DNA from: Mya arenaria
Taxonomy: Eukaryota > Mollusca > Bivalvia > Myida > Myidae
DNA: 64,000 nucleotides
NCBI RefSeq assembly: GCF_026914265.1
Contig: NC_069125.1
Coordinates: 66,019,479-66,083,478 of the forward strand
Reading direction: 5' to 3'
Shown here: one piece after another, positions 52,089-64,000 of the stretch
Layout of the letters: each line of letters opens with the position of its first letter
Position numbering within the stretch: the stretch's first letter is position 1
Program-made: the position numbers and the translations under genes
The notes under the pieces: model-generated
Database searches by the model: none
What the model was told of the DNA's origin: nothing
What the model saw: only the letters and a program-made list of their open reading frames with translations

Positions 52089-55000
52089 TCATACGAACCG
52101 CATCCCAGTCAGTTCTGTGAATGGTAATAATATGTTCTTTTCAAGCTTTTCTAAAGGAAATTACTCTAATAAAATAAGTGGAAAAGCTGTTTACCACACG
52201 AATACAATGTTATTACTGTATATCAAAAAAATCCAATCAGATGGTATATTTTGCAAAATATCGTTGTCACAAAGAATGCAAGGAATTAGTTTGCATTGAA
52301 TGATAAATGTAGCTTGCGTTTAAAAAACAAACAAACTGGCAAATGTATAGTTTTACTTTATAAAAAAGTAGGCAGGCACTTACCGACGGGTGTAAGACTG
52401 TGGTCATCTGAAATTCAACATCAAAAGCTATGTAAAAAATCGTGTCTATATACATTCTTTGATATATCATCAACACCATAATTCTATACTAAATTATTCG
52501 AGTAGTTCCGCTTAAACACGACAATCAGTCAATACTAAAAGTATAAGTAGAAGTCAATACTAAATACAAGGAGCAGTTCCGCAAAAATACGACCCCAACC
52601 ACGTACCTGGATGTGTCATGGCCGTGAATGTCCTTGAACTGGGCGCCAGCTGGGCGCTACCTCGGCACGAGAAGATGCTGAACCGCCTTTCGGTGGATGG
52701 CCGTGGCGCCTCCTCCTGAACAACGTCTATATCCTCCTCCTCGTCCTCGCTGTCTCGTCTTCGGACAGGATAGTCAATAATATAAGTGTAATATCACCAA
52801 CAATTCAACATCCGAGCATGCAAAACATGGTTATGCAGCAGGTGGTAGTTGTATGTTCAGGCAGATATTTACGTACTGTGCAACCGTCTAAGATATGCGT
52901 ACACAGTCGATTACTTAACACTGGGGTGATATTTTCAGTTAGTTTTTTTATATAGTTAGATGAGATCGTAAAGAAATAAAATCACTAGATACCTTCGTCT
53001 TGCAGCAGCCACCTTCTTCAGCCCGTGTGCTCCAAGCCTCCTGGCAAGACAGAGAGCGAGCCCCGCCCCGCCCAACACTACAGGTATCAAAGCCAGCCCC
53101 GCAATAACCCATGGACTGTCAAAGAACCCTGAGGACTCCTCCTCCTTTACGTTTTGAACGTCTGGTTCCTCATCAAATTGTGCAAGAGTCATAAATGTTG
53201 TGGAAGTAATAAGCGCAGAAGTATTGGTTTGTGAAAAATTTGAAGTTGCCGTTGTAACAGGAGTAGCCATTTTAGTCGTATTTAGTGTTGTTTTTGTTGT
53301 AGTAGTTGTTGCAATGGTTGGTGTTGTAGTAGCTCTTGGTGATGCAGTGACTTCTGTAGTTGTTATTGGCAATGTAATAATAGCATTTGAAGATGTTACA
53401 ATAGTAGTTGACATTGTGCTTGCAGTCGTACTTGTTGTTGGCGTTGTTGTTGGCGTTGTAGTAGAAGTTGACGTTGTAGTTGTAGTTTGCGTTGTAGTGG
53501 CTTTTGGCGTTGAAGTTGTAATCGGCGTTGTAGTTGTTGTTTGCGTTGAAGTTGTAGTTGGCGTTGGCGTTGGCGTTGTAGTTGTAGTTGGCGTTGGCGT
53601 TGTAGTTGTAGTTGGCGTTGTAGTTGTAGTTGGCGTTGTAGTTGTAGTTGACATTGAAGTTGTAGTTGACATTGAAGTTGTAGTTGGCGTTGTAGTTGTA
53701 GTTGGTGTTATTGGACTTGGCGTTGTAGTTGACGTTAGCGCTGTAGTAGTAGTTGGCGTTGTAGTTGTAGTTGGTATTGTAGTTGTAGTTGGCGCTGTAG
53801 TTGTAGTTGACATTGAAGTTGTAGTTGGCGTAGTGGTTGAAGTTGGCGATGTAGTTGTCGTTGTAGTTTTTGTTGGCGTTGTAGTTGTAGTTGGCGTAGT
53901 AGTTGTAGTTGGCGTTGTAGTTGTAGTTGGTGTTATTGTAGTTGGCGTTGTAGTTGACGTTAAAGCTGTAGGAGTAGTTGGCGTTGTAGTTGTTGTTGGC
54001 GTTGAAGTTGTAGTTGGCGTAGTAGCTGTTGTTGGCGTTGTAGTTGTAGTTGGTGTTTTAGTTGGCATTGTAGTGAATGTAGTTGTTGTTGTTGTAGTTA
54101 GCGCTGGAGTTGTAGTTGTAGTTGTAGTTGGCGTTGTAGTTGTTGTTGGTGTTGTAGTTATTGTTGGCGTTGTAGATTGCGTTGTTGTTGAATTTTGCGT
54201 TGTGGTTGTAGTTGGTGTTGTTGTTGGCGATGTAGTTGTTGCTGGCGTTGTAGTTGACGTCATGGTTGTAGTTGGCGCTGCAGTTGGCGTTGTGGTTGTA
54301 GTTGGCATTGTGGTTGTAGTTGGCAATGTAGTTGTTGTTGCTGGTGTTGCTGGTGTTGCAGTTGTTGTTGGCGTTGTTGTTGGCGTTAAAGTTGTAGTTA
54401 GCGTTGTTATTGTTGTTGGCGTTGTAGATGTTGTTGGCGTTAAACTAGTAGTCGGTGTTGTGGTTATAGTTGGCGTTGTAGTTGTTGTTGGCGTTGAAGT
54501 TGTAGTTGTTGTTGTAATTGGCGTTGGAGTTGTAGTTGGCGTTGTAGTTGTAATCGGCTTTGCAGTTGTTGTTTGCGTTGAAGTTGTAGTTGTCGTTGGA
54601 GGTGAAGTTGGCGTTTTAGTTGTTGTTGGTGTAGTTGTAATCGGCGTTGTAGTTGTTGTTTGCTTTGTAATTGAAGTTAGCGTTGAAATTGTAGTTGGCG
54701 CTGTAGTTGGCGTTGTAGTTGTAGTTGGCGTTGAAGCTGTAGTTAGCGTTGATGTTGTAGTTGGCGTTGGCGTTGTAGTTGGCGTTGTAGTTGGCGTTGT
54801 AGTTGTTGTTGGCGTTGTAGTTTGCGTAGTAGTTGTAGCTTGCGTTGTAGTTGTAGTTGGTGTTATTGTAGTTGGCGTTGTAGTTGACGTTAGCACTGTG
54901 GTAGTAGATGGCGTTGTAATTGTTGTTGGCGTTGTAGTTGGCGTTGTAGTGATTGTAGTTGTTGTTGTTGTTGTTGTAGTTAGCGTTGGAGTAGTAGTTG

Positions 55001-57689
55001 GCGTTGTAGTTGGCGTTGTAGTTGGCGTTGTAGTTATTGTTGGCGTTGTAGATTGCGTTGTAGTTAAAGTTGGCGTTGTGTTTGTAGTTGGTGTTGTTGT
55101 TGGCGTAGTTGTTGTTGTTTGCGTTGTAGTTGACGTCATGGTTGTAGTTGGCCTTGTAGTGGCTGTAGTTGTTGCTGTTGTAATCGATGGAGTTATAGTT
55201 GGCGTTGTTGTTGGCGCTGCAGTTGGCGTTTTGGTTGTAGTTGGTATTGTGGTTGTAGTAGGCAATGTAGTTGTTGTTGCTGGTGTTGCAGTTGTTGTTG
55301 GCGTTGTTGTTGTTGGCGTTGTAGTTGTAGTTGACATTGTAGTTGTAGTTGGCGTTGTAGTTGCTGTTGGAGTTGTTGTTGGCGTTGTATTTGTTGTTGT
55401 TGTTGTAGTTGGCGTTTTAGCTGTAGTTGGCGTTGTAGTTGCTGTTGTAGTTGGCGTTGGAATTGTTGTTATTGGCTTTGTAGTTGTTGTTGGCGTTGTA
55501 GTTGCTGTTGTAGTTGGCGTTGGAATTGTTGTTGGATTTGTAGTTGTAGTTGGCGTTGTAGTTGAAGTTGGCGTTGTGGTTGCAGTTGTAGTTGTAATTG
55601 GCGGTGTAGTTGTTGTTGGTTGTGTAGTTGTTGTTGGCGTTGTAATTTGCGTTGTAGTAAAAGTTGTTATTGTAGTTAACTTTGTAGTCGTAGTTGGCGT
55701 TTCAGTGGTTGTAGTTTGCGTTGCAGTGGTTGTTGTTGGTGTTGTAGTAGTCGGTGACGTTGTAATTGTAGAAGTTTCCTCTGCAGTGGTTGTTTGCGTT
55801 ATTGGCGCAGTTGTCGTGATGGTTGTAGTTGGTGTTAAAGTGATACTTTGAGAAGTTGTAGTTGTTGGCGTTGTCACTGTTGTGCTGCTTGTGGTTGTCG
55901 TTGGTGGTGGGGTTGTTATAGAAACGCCAAGGTAAATTGTCCCTGTTGCGCCGCCGCAGTCCACGGATATTTCAGCGGAAGTTGGCTGTTTTAGCATTCG
56001 TACGTCAGCTACGATCATTGTTCCTGAAAAGAATATCATTCTTGATTATAGAATGGAGCCACTTTACTGCTTGAATGCTTAAATGTTTCACGATAAAAAT
56101 AATCTCAACAAATAAAAAATAAATACCGTTTTTATTCAAAGCTTAAAGCTGCACTCTCACAGATTGAACGTTTTGACAACTTTTTATTTTTTGATCTTGG
56201 AACGAGCCAGTGTACGAGAAAATGCATGGAAACCAGTGATATAAGACTGCTGACAGAATATCAGACCGCAGATTTTCATATTTAGGTTAAAAAAATGATG
56301 TTTTATGCATACTAAAACGTTAGCAACGCTCTTAGCCATAAATCATTAATTTTCGAACGGAAATATGAAAATCTGCAATCTGATTTTTTGTCAGCAGTCT
56401 TTTATCACTGGTTTGCAGATATTTACGCAAACATTGTCTCATTCCTGGACAAAAAAATAGTTGTCAAAATGGTGAATCTGTGAGAGTGCAGCTTTAAAGT
56501 TTGAGTTAGGGTTCAAAACATGAACAACACTTCTAAAGGTTCAATTTACCTTGTTGCACAAAGACGTTAGCGTTCGTGTCGGATACGACTGACGTTACCT
56601 CGCAATTGACAATGTCACAGCCGTTAGACACGTCAATAACGTACAGCTCCTGCAGACCATTACGTTCCGATGTGGTCAGCTTCCACGTTGTGGCTGGGAC
56701 GTTGTGCATTATCGGGACCTTTAGTGACCATACTCACCGCATGAATTAATGTTAACAAAATCCGACAATCGCTGATCAAACAAAGTTGATAAAACAACAA
56801 CAACAATAAACATTCCTATAGAGAGAACGAGTCACCAAGGGTAATATAAACTTATGAAGAGAACAAAAGTGTTTTAGACGTATACCATGTTTTAGAGTGT
56901 TTTTTTTCTTTCTGTCTATATCCGAACGGTAACAAGTAGACGGAGCCTAATCGTTGGAAAACTAGCGTGCGGATAAAAAACAGTTCTATTCACTAATAGA
57001 GCACGCTATTAAACCGTGACCTTGACACCATTGCACAGAGTATATACGTCAGCTACTACCGTGATTGACACTAATATACACACGTACTGAGGCGCTCGTG
57101 TATAAACTGTATAACTCTAGTGGTGGGTGCAGCATCTATTACATATGCGAAATGACTGCCCCCAGATTGCTTATGACCATAGCCCTATATTAAGACGGAG
57201 GTGTACCGTGTCAACGATGTTGACGGTGAGGGTGGCGGTGGCCGTCAGTGTGCCGTCCGTGGCCGTGAACGTCAACACCTCCGTTACGTCTCCGAGACTG
57301 GACCCCATACATGTTTCGACTGACAGCAGACCTGGCCATAGATGCATTTGTCAGCCAGATGTTAAAAGCGAGGAATATCATTTTGCACTGGCAGTGAAAC
57401 TAGTAAATGTAATGCAACTTCTGATGGGAAGAGTTTTAACAAGTATCATACAATAACATGATTTATCATGGTTTAAATATTGTCCATCATACCATTATAA
57501 CGAAAGAAAAAGCCTGTTCGTTACCATCATTTATGGTGTCCTGTGAGAAGAACTGTGACGCTGACGCTAACGTGACGGCGTTGACGGCGTCATTGTTGGT
57601 GCGTACGGTAAAGACGGCGTCGCCCGGCTCCAAACTGCTGCTGACACTGATCGTGCTCGGCAGATTCATGAAAGAAACAGCAGACGACA
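52089..57689 (-). CDS. Gene C: cadherin-like/mucin-stalk single-pass membrane protein, signal-peptide exon not found
   Basis: Exons in transcript order: 57525-57689, 57207-57331, 56550-56718, 52993-56023, 52607-52758, 52089-52114 (TGA); phases 1,0,1,2,1 as in genes A and B, giving about 1,222 codons without exon 1. The first two exons give cadherin-like domain 1 (FMNLPSTISV, EPGDAVFTVRTNND, FTATDGTLTATATLTVNIVD). The next exon and the start of the large one give domain 2 (VPIMHNVPATTW, ELYVIDVSNGC, ISVDCGG). A stalk of about 900 residues of TTTPTT-type repeats follows, then acidic EEPDVQNVKEEES, TM helix WVIAGLALIPVVLGGAGLAL and a tail of about 80 residues with an acidic run (DSEDEEEDIDVV) ending LTGMRFV. 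The first domain exon is again 165 nt. Reading on past 52993 would give a different end with a stop at 52956; the spliced version is preferred because the phase-2 donor matches the paralogs. Confidence 0.85.
53215..55900 (-). repeat. Coding Thr-rich minisatellite of the gene C stalk
   Basis: On the coding strand, units such as ACAACTACAACGCCAACT (T-T-T-T-P-T), mostly 18 nt. Larger blocks are repeated inside it: compare PTAAPTTTMTSTTTPATTT and PTTTATTRPTTTMTSTTTQT. This suggests both slippage and unequal exchange. The plus strand is open as an 883-codon Val-rich frame, a shadow. Confidence 0.9.
56143..56497. mobile_element. 355-bp TTAA-flanked MITE
   Basis: Lies in the intron before the large exon of gene C. 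TTAA then AGCTGCACTCTCACAGATT at the left; the exact complement then TTAA at the right, a perfect 19-bp inverted repeat. The interior is also partly palindromic (GACTGCTGACAGAATATCAG against TTTTTTGTCAGCAGTC; GCAGATTTTCATATTTA against AATATGAAAATCTGCAATC). No coding frame. The TTAA target site fits a piggyBac-type non-autonomous element. Confidence 0.85.
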
Positions 57690-58247
57690 CTGCAACAAAG
57701 TCACACAGTGGAACTCGTGAATGAAAAACAGTTTATGCACATTAAATCGCAAAACATCATTTCAAATATGTTTTTATTTGTTCGACTTGGCTCTATTGTA
57801 GCTGTTTTGCTAGTTATCATTCAGAACTGATGGTTGTGCAATTTTCTTAATACTAAACTTAAGCAGTATGTAGATAAACAAGCCTAAAATAATAAACTAT
57901 TTTCAACATTTGTTTTTAGCCGAGACATGTTTTCGATTTTGCCAACGAGTAATATTTTCTTGAAATCTCAGGTCAGTGTAACTAAACTGACAGACAGAAA
58001 ATTATCATTGATAAAGCAAACTGAATATCAATAAAATATATTTTTTATTATTTATTTCAAGCCATAAAAAGAAGCAGAGAGCAAAATGACTAATTACCTT
58101 TCCTTATTTGGATCATTTGGTTCAATATTATCATTAAAGATTAGTGAACTTCTTGACGGACGCTGCGGGTGCTTATTCATTTCCAGACATTTCGGTCGTG
58201 TTTTATTGTTAATCGAATAAGCTTTTTGTGACCTTTATCATCAAAAA
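57690..58247. other. 5' intron region of gene C; no exon confirmed
   Basis: Expected site of, or path to, the signal-peptide exon of gene C. An ATG-started open stretch on the minus strand (58098-58180, MNKHPQRPS...) ends at a good GT donor. Its phase is 2 rather than the required 1 and it is not hydrophobic, so I did not use it. Otherwise AT-rich with nothing recognised. Confidence 0.4.
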
Positions 58248-61200
58248 GTGTTCGTGATTAGAACATTTCAACCATTCGCAACATTCATTACCTTTCAACC
58301 ATTCACCACATTCGCGACATTCCCTACATTTCAATCATTCACAACATTCGGGACATTCACTACATTTGAACTATTCTCAGGATTTCAACCATTCGCGACA
58401 TTCGCTACATTTGAACGATTCTCAGCATTTCAACCGTTCGCGACATTCACTACATTTCAACCAGTCAAAACTTTATTACATTTTAACCATTCCCGACTTT
58501 CACTACATTTCAACCATTCTCAGCATTTCAACGATTCGCGATATTTTCTACATTTCAACCATTCGCAACATTTAATACAGTTCAGCACTTTGCAAAATTT
58601 ACTTCATTTCAACCATTCGAGACGTTCACTACATTTCAGCCCTTCGAGACATTAACTATAGTTCAATCATTTGCAACATTCACTACATTTCAATCATTCG
58701 CGACATTTACTACATTTCAACCATTCGTAACAATCACTACATTTTAACCCTTTTGCAACATTCACTACATTTGAACCATTCGCGACATTCACTACATTTT
58801 AACCCTTTGCAACATTCACTACATTTCAACCATTCGCGACATTCACTATATTTCAACCATTCGTAACATTCACTACATTTTAACCCTTTGCAACATTCAC
58901 TACATTTGAACCATTCGCGACATTCACTACATTTTAACCCTTTGCAACATTCACTACATTTCAACCATTTGCGACATTCACTATATTTCAACCATTCGTA
59001 ACATTCACTACATTTCAACCCTTCGCAACATTCATTACATTTGAACAATTTACTTTATTCACTACATTTGAACCATTCGCCATATTTACTACATTTGCAA
59101 CATTCAAAACATTTCAACCCTTCGCAAAACTCACTACATTTCAATCATTCTCAGCATTTCAGCCATTTGCAACATTTACTACATTTCAACCATTCTCAAC
59201 ATTGCAACCATTCTCAGCATTTCACCATTCACAAAATAAATTCATTACATTTCAACCATTTGCGATATTCACTACATTTAAACCATTCTCAGCATTTCAA
59301 CCATTCGCAAAATTCATTACATTTCAACCATCTGCGACATTCACTACATTTCAACCATTCTCAGCATTTCAACCATTCGCGACATTCACTACATTTCAAC
59401 CATTCGTGACATTCACTACATTACAACCATTCACGACATTCGCAACATTCATTACATTTCAACCATTCTCAGCATTTCAACCATTCGCGACATTCACTAC
59501 ATTTCAACCATTCACCACATTCGCAACATTCACTACAGTTCAACCATTCTCAGCATTTCAACCATTTGCGACATTCATTACATTTCAACCCTTCGCGACA
59601 TTCATAACATTTCAACCATTCGCGGCATTCACTACATTTTAACCATTTGAGACATTCACTACATTTCAACCTTTTGCGACATTCACTACATTTTAACCTT
59701 TTGCGACATTTACGACATTTTAACTATTCGCTGCATTCATTACATTTCAACCATTCGCGACATTCGCAACATTCATTACATTAGAATCATTTTCGACATT
59801 CATTACATTTCAACCATTCTCAGCATTTCAACCATTCGCAACTTTTACTACATTTTAACTATTCGCAACATTCATTACATTTCAACCGTTCGCGACATTC
59901 GCAACATTCATTACATTTCAACCATACGCGACATTCGCAATATTCATAACATTTCAACCATTCACCACATTCGCAACATTCATTACATTTAAACCATTCT
60001 CAGCATTTCAACGATTCGCGATATTTACTACATTTCAACCATTCGCAACATTCAATACAGTTCAACACTTTGCAACATTCACTTCATTTCAACCATTCGA
60101 GACGTTCACTACATTTCAGACCTTCGCGACATTAACTATAGTTCAACCATTCGTAACATTCACTACATTTTAACCCTTTGCAACATTCACTACATTTGAA
60201 CCATTCGCGACATTCACTACATTTTAACCCTTTGCAACATTCACTACATTTCAACCATTCGCGACATTCACTATATTTCAACCATTCGTAACATTCAATA
60301 AATTTCAACCCTTCGCAACATTCACTACATTTGAACAATTTACTTTATTCACTACATTTGAACCATTCGCCATATTTACTACATTTGCAACATTCAAAAC
60401 ATTTCAACCCTTCGCAAAACTCACTACATTTCAATCATTCACAGCATTTCAACCATTTGCAACATTTACTACATTTCAACCATTCACTACATTTCAACCA
60501 TTCACCACATTCGCAACATTCACTACAGTTCAACCATTCTCAGCATTTCAACCATTCGCGACATTCACTACATTTCAACCATTCGCGACATTCATTACAT
60601 TTAACCATTCGCGGCATTCACTACATTTTAACCATTCGAGACATTCACTACATTTCAACCTTTTGCGACATTCACTACATTTTAACCTTTTGCGACATTT
60701 ACGACATTTTAGCCATTCGCGGCATTCATTACATTTCAACCATTCGCGACATTCGCAACATTCATTACTTTAGAACCATTTTCGACTTTCATTACATTTC
60801 AACCATTCTCAGCATTTCAACCATTCGCAACTTTTACTACATTTTAACTATTCGCAACATTCATTACATTTCAACCGTTCGCGACATTCGCAACATTCAT
60901 TACATTTCAACCATTCGCGACATTCGCAATATTCATAACATTTCAACCATTCGCGACATTCGCAACATTCATTACATTTCAACCATTGACCGCATTCGCA
61001 ACATTCATTACATTTCAACCATTCGCGACATTGGCAACATTCATAACATTTCAACCATTGGCGACATTCGCAACATTCATTACATTTCAACCATTGACCA
61101 CATTCGCAACATTCATAACATTTCAACCATTGGCGACATTCGCAACATTCATTACATTTCAACCATTGACCACATTCGCAACATTCATTACATTTCAACC

Positions 61201-64000
61201 ATTGACCACATTCGCAATATTCATTACATTTCAACCATTGACCACATTCGCAACATTCAGTACATTTCAACCATTGACCACATTCGCAACATTCATTATA
61301 TTTCAACCATTGACCACATTCGCAACATTCAGTACATTTCAACCATTGACCACATTCGCAACATTCATTACATTTCAACCATTCGCGACATTCACTACAT
61401 TTCAGCCATTCGCGACATTCACTACATTTCAACCATTCACCACATTCGCAACATTCACTACATTTCAACCATTCGCGACATTCACTACATTTCAACCATT
61501 CACCACATTCGCAACATTCACTACAGTTCAACCATTCTCAGCATTTCAACCATTCGCAACATTCACTACATTTCAACCATTCGCGACATTCGCAACATTC
61601 ATTACATTAGAACCATTTTCGACATTCATTACATTTCAACCATTCTCAGCATTTCAACCATTCGCAACTTTTACTACATTATAACTATTCGCAACATTCA
61701 GTACATTTCAACCGTTCGCAAAATTCGCAACATTCATTACATTTCAACCATTTGCGACATTCGCAACATTCATAACATTTCAACCATTCTCGACATTCGC
61801 AACATTCATTACATTTCAACCATTGACCACATTCGAAACATTCATTACATTTCAACCATTGACCACATTCGCAATATTCAGTACATTTCAACCATTCACC
61901 ACATTCGCAACATTCATTACATTTTAACCATTCGCGACATTCACTAAATTTCAACCATTCGCGACATTCACTACATTTTAACCATTCGAGACATTCACTA
62001 CATTTCAACCATTCGAGACATTCACTACATTTCAACCATTCGCGACATTCACTACATTTCAACCATTCACCACATTCGCAACATTTCACTACATTTCAAA
62101 CATGCTCAGCATTTCAACCATTCATGACATTCACTACATTTCAACCATTCGAGACATTCACTACATTTCAACCATTCGCAACATTCACTACTTTTCAACC
62201 ATTCGCGACATTCACTAAATTTCAACCATTCGCGACATTCACTACATTTTAACCATTCGAGACATTCACTACATTTCAACCATTCGAGACATTCACTACA
62301 TTTCAACCATTCGCGACATTCACTACATTTCAACCATTCACCACATTCGCAACATTTCACTACATTTCAAACATGCTCAGCATTTCAACCATTCACGACA
62401 TTCACTACATTTCAACCATTCAAGACATTCACTACATTTCAACCATTCGCAACATTCACTACATTTCAACCATTCGGGACATTCACTACATTTCAACCAT
62501 TCGCAACATTCACTACATTTCAACCTTTTGCGACATTCACGACTTTTCAACCATTCGCGACATTCACTACATTTCAACCATTCGCAACATTCATTACATT
62601 TCAACCATTCGCGGCATTCACTACATTTCAACCATTCGCGACATTCACTACATTTCAACCAATTGCGACGTTCACTACCCTTCAACCTTTTGCGACCTTC
62701 ACGACATTTCAACCATTCTCAGCATTTCAGCCATTCGCAACATTCATTACATTTCAACCATTCGCGGCATTCACTACATTTCAACCATTCGCGAATTTCA
62801 CTACATTTCAACCATTCGCGACATTCACTACATTTCAACCATTCGCGACATTCACTACATTTCAACCATTCACGACATTAACTACATTTCAACCATTTGC
62901 GACATTCACTACATTTCAAACATTCACCACATTCGCAACATTCACTACAGTTCAACCATTCTCAGCATTTCAACCATTCGCGGCATTCACTACATTTCAA
63001 CCATTCGCGACATTCATTACATTTCAACCATTTGCGGCATTCACTACATTTTAACCATTCGAGACATTCACTACATTTCAACCTTTTGCGACATTCACTA
63101 CATTTTAACCTTTTGCGACATTTACGACATTTTAACCATTCGCGGCATTCATTACATTTCAGCCATTCGCGACATTCGCAACATTCATTACATTAGAACC
63201 ATTTTCGACATTCATTACATTTCAACCATTCTCAGCATTTCAACCATTCGCAACTTTTACTACATTATAACTATTCGCAACATTCATTACATTTCAACCG
63301 TTCGCAAAATTCGCAACATTCATTATATTTCAACCATTCGCGACATTCGCAACATTCATAACATTTCAACCATTCGCGACATTCGCAACATTCATTACAT
63401 TTCAACTATTGACCACATTCGCAACATTCATTACATTTCAACCATTGACCACATTCGCAATATTCAGTACATTTCAACCATTCACCACATTCGCAACATT
63501 CATTACATTTCAACCATTCGCGACATTCACTAAATTTCAACCATTCGCGACATTCACTACATTTCAACCATTCGAGACATTCACTACATTTCAACCATTC
63601 GCGACATTCACTACATTTCAACCATTCACCACATTCGCAACATTTCACTACATTCTAAACATGCTCAGCATTTCAACCATTCGCGGCATTCACTACATTT
63701 TAACCATTCGAGACATTCACTACATTTCAACCTTTTGCGACATTCACTACATTTTAACCTTTTGCGACATTTACGACATTTTAGCCATTCGCGGCATTCA
63801 TTACATTTCAACCATTCGCGACATTCGCAACATTCATTACTTTAGAACCATTTTCGACTTTCATTACATTTCAACCATTCTCAGCATTTCAACCATTCGC
63901 AACTTTAACTACATTTTAACTATTCGCAACATTCATTACATTTCAACCGTTCGCGACATTCGCAACATTCATTATATTTCAACCATTCGCGACATTCGCA
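58248..64000. repeat. 27-bp satellite built of three related 9-mers, at least 5.7 kb
   Basis: Main unit ATTCACTAC-ATTTCAACC-ATTCGCGAC, with extra or missing 9-mers (ATTCGCAAC, ATTCACCAC, ATTCTCAGC). All pieces look like derivatives of one ancestral 9-mer. Higher-order blocks recur (for example 59041-59160 and 60331-60450; 62089-62110 and 62351-62380). Because 27 and 9 are multiples of three, the plus frames and one minus frame (Cys-Ser-Glu-Cys-Arg-Glu-Trp-Leu-Lys) remain open for hundreds of codons. No gene is implied. The array runs past the window end. Confidence 0.95.

Noticed and set aside
53200..55851. 883-codon open frame on the plus strand, Val/Gly-rich
   Set aside because: It is the complement of the Thr-rich stalk exon of gene C, whose splice phases and flanking domains show the minus strand is the coding one. 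The same applies to 43632-45815 (-) opposite gene B and 30557-32176 (-) opposite gene A.
58098..58180. ATG-led exon-like stretch on the minus strand upstream of gene C
   Set aside because: It ends in phase 2, whereas gene C exon 2 needs phase 1, and it is hydrophilic where a signal peptide is expected.
60331..61947. 538-codon plus-strand frame and Cys-rich minus-strand frames
   Set aside because: The 9/27-bp satellite is open in several frames at once, and different frames give equally long translations, so none is credible.

Overview
The window is animal nuclear DNA. Its genes are split by GT-AG introns, coding density is low, and polyadenylation signals, tRNA-derived repeats, a decayed LINE and foldback/TTAA elements are present. 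The overall look is molluscan, most likely bivalve: the roughly 140-bp 'AGGTCACTAGGTCA' repeat, the TTAA-flanked element ending in AGCTGCACTCTCACAGATT and the style of the LINE C-terminus are all familiar from bivalve genomes. I cannot name the species. Tandem repeats with units of 9 to about 140 bp occupy a very large share of the window, and they account for most of the long open reading frames.

Layout. 1-2903: three abutting or nearby minisatellites. 4738-12792 (+): thirteen exons of an RSKR (SgK494)-like AGC-family kinase; its 5' exon was not found. One intron carries a minisatellite built from the upstream exon's own 5' splice site. 12793-18709: 3' UTR and intergenic DNA. 18710-33968 (+), 38585-48247 (+) and 52089-57689 (-): three paralogous genes, here called A, B and C. 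Each encodes a signal peptide (A and B found; C's lies upstream), two cadherin-like domains, a long Thr/Ser-rich mucin-type stalk, one transmembrane helix and a short cytoplasmic tail. Exon lengths and intron phases are nearly identical in the three. A and B are head-to-tail; B and C are tail-to-tail. 58248-64000: a 27-bp satellite that runs off the end of the window.

How they fit together. The three paralogs look like a local family of surface glycoproteins resembling the architecture of mucin-like protocadherin (CDHR5). Their ectodomains and tails are conserved, while the stalks are rebuilt by coding minisatellites. Small last exons give a shared C-terminal motif, [L/M]-T-[A/V/G]-[I/M]-[D/R]-F. 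This family is the best candidate for an undescribed system here. Other unexplained items are a non-repetitive open frame feeding into a decayed antisense heptad (coiled-coil) frame inside gene A, and the splice-site minisatellite in the kinase gene. Exon models were made by hand from splice consensus, phase and paralog comparison, with no transcript data.
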